Source: Streptomyces inusitatus | GTDB lineage: Bacteria; Actinomycetota; Actinomycetes; Streptomycetales; Streptomycetaceae | Assembly: GCF_014651115.1 (NCBI RefSeq) | Contig: NZ_BMWG01000004.1 | Coordinates: 310,001 to 374,000, forward strand | Direction of reading: 5' to 3' | DNA length: 64,000 bases | Part shown: positions 62,033-64,000 of the stretch, piece by piece | How the letters are laid out: each line of letters starts with the position of its first letter | Position numbering within the stretch: position 1 is the first letter of the stretch | Made by a program: the position numbers and the translations under genes | The notes under the pieces: model-generated | Told to the model about the DNA's origin: nothing | The model's input: the letters and a program-made list of their open reading frames with translations, nothing else | Database searches by the model: none

Positions 62033-62725
62033 ATGTACTTCACCCACGCCGATGCCATCTGGAACCTCCACCCGAGCCTGCGGGCTCTCGCGGTCGTCGC
62101 CGAGGACGTCCGCGACGCCAAGGAGGATCCCACCGCCCTCGAACGGCTGGCCACCGCCGTCAAGGAGCGGCAGAGCGGCGCGGCGGAGGCGGAGATGCCC
62201 GAGATCGCCGCCTGGCGGGAGGCCTTCTCGCGCATGGGCCTGAAGCCCACCCAGTACCGGTGCGCCTCGGAAGCCCTGCTGCGCCGCTACCGGAAGACCC
62301 AGGAGATGCCCAAGTTCCACCCGGTGGTCGACTACCTCAACCATGTGTCCATGGCGTTCGGCATCCCCATCGCCGCGTTCGACTGCGGGCGGGTGGCCGA
62401 GGGCATCACCGTCCGTCCCGCGCTGGGAACGGAGAACTATCTGACGTTCCAGGGGGAGACCGAGCACCCCGGCGAGGGAGAGGTCGTCTTCGCCGACCCC
62501 GAGGGGCACGCCCACTCACGGCGCTGGACCTACCGGCAGAGCGCCAGGTCGGTGGTCTCCGCTGAGACCGGCCGGGTCCTGATCGTGGCGGAGGCGCACC
62601 ACGACACGGCCCTGGACGATCTGCGGGCCATGGAGGCCGAACTGCGGGCAGGCCTCCCGGCCATCGGCGCGGGCGTCGGGCCCTCGGCGCTGATGAGTTC
62701 TCCCCAGCGGTTCGAATTCGTCTGA
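62033..62725 (+). CDS. B3/4-domain protein (PheRS beta-editing-like)
   Basis: A 230-residue stand-alone B3/4 domain, the fold that in phenylalanyl-tRNA synthetase clears mischarged Tyr-tRNA. Visible are EMPEIAAWREAFSRMGLKPT, YRCASEALLRRYRKTQEMP, KFHPVVDYLNHVSMAFGIPI and a C-terminal RSVVSAETGRVLIVAEAHHD. The molecular function of free B3/4 proteins is poorly known; trans-editing of a mischarged tRNA or binding of an amino-acid-like ligand are possible. The tRNA-Cys gene nearby makes a tRNA link worth noting. Confidence 0.75.
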   Translation: MYFTHADAIWNLHPSLRALAVVAEDVRDAKEDPTALERLATAVKERQSGAAEAEMPEIAAWREAFSRMGLKPTQYRCASEALLRRYRKTQEMPKFHPVVDYLNHVSMAFGIPIAAFDCGRVAEGITVRPALGTENYLTFQGETEHPGEGEVVFADPEGHAHSRRWTYRQSARSVVSAETGRVLIVAEAHHDTALDDLRAMEAELRAGLPAIGAGVGPSALMSSPQRFEFV

Positions 62726-62742
62726 GACAAAGGAGATGCCAG

Positions 62743-63441
62743 GTGAGCGACGACGAGCTGGACCGTGCCGACCCGCTGAGCGGGCTGGACGCGACACGGG
62801 CGGCGATCGCCGAGGCATGCGCCCGGGCGGGCCGGTCCACGGACTCGGTGACCCTGGTCGCGGCCTCCAAGACGGTGCCGCGGGAGGTGCTCGGCAAGGC
62901 TGTCGGCCGGGGCCTGCACGTCTACGGCGAGAACAGGGTGCAGGAGGCGCAGGCGAAATGGCCGGCGCTCCGGGCGGAACACCCCGGGGTGGAACTGCAT
63001 CTGATCGGACCGCTCCAGACGAACAAGGCCCGTGACGCCGTCGCTCTCTTTGACGTCATTCATTCGGTCGACCGCTTCTCGCTCAGCGAGGCCCTGTTCC
63101 GCCAGGGCGAGAAGCAGGGCCGGCGGCCCAAGGTGTTCGTTCAGGTGAACACCGGACTCGAACGCCAGAAGGCCGGTGTCGCCCCGAGCGACACGGACAT
63201 GTTCCTGGAGATATGCCGGGGCAAGCACGAACTCGATGTGATCGGGCTGATGTGCATTCCGCCCGTGGACGAGCCCTCCGAGGAGCACTTCGTCCAGCTG
63301 CGGGAGATCGCCGAGCGCAATGGGCTGACCTCGCTCTCGATGGGAATGAGCGGTGACTTCGCCTCGGCGATCGAGCACGGTGCCACGCATGTCCGGGTGG
63401 GCAGCGCCATCTTCGGAAACCGCGCGTACCCCGCGGCCTGA
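62743..63441 (+). CDS. YggS/PLPBP-family PLP-binding protein
   Basis: A 232-residue fold-type III protein without known enzymatic activity that holds and delivers PLP. The PLP lysine is present in LVAASKTVP (about residue 39). HLIGPLQTNKARDAV, GLMCIPPVDEPSEEHF and SLSMGMSGDFASAIEHGATH are family signatures. GTG 62743 has AAGGAG upstream. In the locus it may protect cells from, or supply, PLP used by the neighbours. It is a paralogue of the division-cluster copy normally found near ftsZ. Confidence 0.88.
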   Translation: MSDDELDRADPLSGLDATRAAIAEACARAGRSTDSVTLVAASKTVPREVLGKAVGRGLHVYGENRVQEAQAKWPALRAEHPGVELHLIGPLQTNKARDAVALFDVIHSVDRFSLSEALFRQGEKQGRRPKVFVQVNTGLERQKAGVAPSDTDMFLEICRGKHELDVIGLMCIPPVDEPSEEHFVQLREIAERNGLTSLSMGMSGDFASAIEHGATHVRVGSAIFGNRAYPAA

Positions 63442-63498
63442 GAAGCCGCCCCGGCCAGCCTTTGAGCAGCTTCGAGCAGCCCCGATCCGAAGGAAGTC

Positions 63499-64000
63499 AT
63501 GTCCCGTCCCGCGCGCTACGACGCCCTTTTCGAGCCGGTCCGAATAGGCCCGGTCACGGCCAAGAACCGGTTCTATCAAGTCCCGCACTGCAATGGGATG
63601 GGGCGGGCTTTCCCCAGCTCCATGGCGGCGATGCGCAAGGTGAAGGCCGAGGGCGGCTGGGGCGTCGTCTGCACCGAGCAGTGCGACATCCATTACTCGG
63701 GAAACCATCAGCGCGAACTCAGGCTGTGGGACGGGAAGGACATCCCCTACCTCGCGAAGGCCACCGATCTCATCCATGAGCACGGCGCTCTCGCCGGCGT
63801 CGAACTGGCCCACAACGGCGCCCATGTCAGCAATCTGGAGAGCCGGGCCGTTCCCATCGCCCCGAGCGCCACGGCCACCAGGGACCTTTTCCCCGGCACT
63901 GCCCGCGCCATGGACAAGTCCGATATCCGGGCCTTCCGGCGCTGGCACCGCGACGCGGCGCTGAACGCGCGGCGCGCGGGATTCGACATCGTCAATGTGT
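63499..64000 (+). CDS. trimethylamine dehydrogenase-like FMN oxidoreductase (N-terminal part)
   Basis: The first 167 residues of an old yellow enzyme/trimethylamine dehydrogenase-type protein, cut by the window edge. The sequence begins YDALFEPVRIGPVTAKNRFY, followed by QVPHCNGMG, KAEGGWGVVCTEQCDIHYSG and LAGVELAHNGAHVSNLESRA. These closely follow the pattern of dimethylamine/trimethylamine and histamine dehydrogenases. Such enzymes oxidise amines with FMN and a [4Fe-4S] cluster, whose cysteines would lie beyond this window. The ATG has AAGGAAG before it. It is the fifth gene of the B6-centred set. Confidence 0.82.
   Translation, partial: MSRPARYDALFEPVRIGPVTAKNRFYQVPHCNGMGRAFPSSMAAMRKVKAEGGWGVVCTEQCDIHYSGNHQRELRLWDGKDIPYLAKATDLIHEHGALAGVELAHNGAHVSNLESRAVPIAPSATATRDLFPGTARAMDKSDIRAFRRWHRDAALNARRAGFDIVNV

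Overview
The window is high-GC actinobacterial chromosome, almost certainly Streptomyces. The evidence is the pervasive GC-ending codon use, a dnaG gene followed by an HrdA-type sigma factor, DUF4132 and MoxR genes, and Streptomyces-style tRNA genes. The species cannot be named from this window.

Layout. (1) 1-18.5 kb is housekeeping sequence. A leftward operon encodes a DUF4132 protein, a 1,697-residue protein of unknown function and a MoxR-type AAA+ ATPase cut by the window edge. A rightward run follows: a dGTPase-like hydrolase, a ferredoxin reductase-like flavoprotein, DNA primase and the sigma factor. A leftward heterodimeric ABC exporter, an FGGY sugar kinase and a YtxH-like protein come next. 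(2) 18.6-19.05 kb carries two tRNA-Asn genes and a CAT-anticodon tRNA. (3) 19.0-56.1 kb is an apparently complete siphovirus-type prophage in the 3' half of the CAT tRNA, bounded by perfect 71-bp repeats (attL 19007-19077, attR 56062-56132). From the left it holds cargo genes (Cys-rich 57-aa peptide, PP2C-like phosphatase, radical SAM/SPASM protein, XRE regulator, pterin dehydratase-like protein), then lysis, tail, head and packaging genes (all leftward from 41.5 kb), then early and replication genes (leftward from 53.0 kb). The replication genes are a prim-pol/helicase and a DEAD/DEAH helicase flanking a repeat-rich candidate origin. A rightward lysogeny block (repressor, unknown gene, integrase) ends the element. 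(4) 56.1-58.3 kb is the wreck of an older element in the same tRNA site: a stop- and frameshift-ridden reverse-oriented integrase, an intact HNH nuclease gene and a third degenerate copy of the tRNA 3' end. (5) 58.5-59.6 kb has a decayed MFS transporter gene and a lone tRNA-Cys. (6) 60.0-64.0 kb is a rightward gene set centred on vitamin B6: a fold-type III decarboxylase-like protein without the PLP lysine, a PdxH-type oxidase, a PheRS B3/4-domain protein, a YggS-type PLP-binding protein and the start of a trimethylamine dehydrogenase-like flavoenzyme. It looks like a specialised-metabolism or cofactor-handling locus I cannot match to a known product.

How the parts work together. In the prophage, the repressor and a Cro-like gene are divergent across two palindromic candidate operators. 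The early operon is tightly coupled by ATGA/GTGA overlaps, and the structural operon includes a programmed -1 frameshift (GGGAAAA) joining the two tail-assembly chaperone frames. The attachment core stops exactly at the loop of the host tRNA terminator hairpin, and the phage supplies its own terminator downstream of the restored tRNA. The most novel parts appear to be the B6-centred locus with its adjacent tRNA-Cys and the prophage cargo operon.
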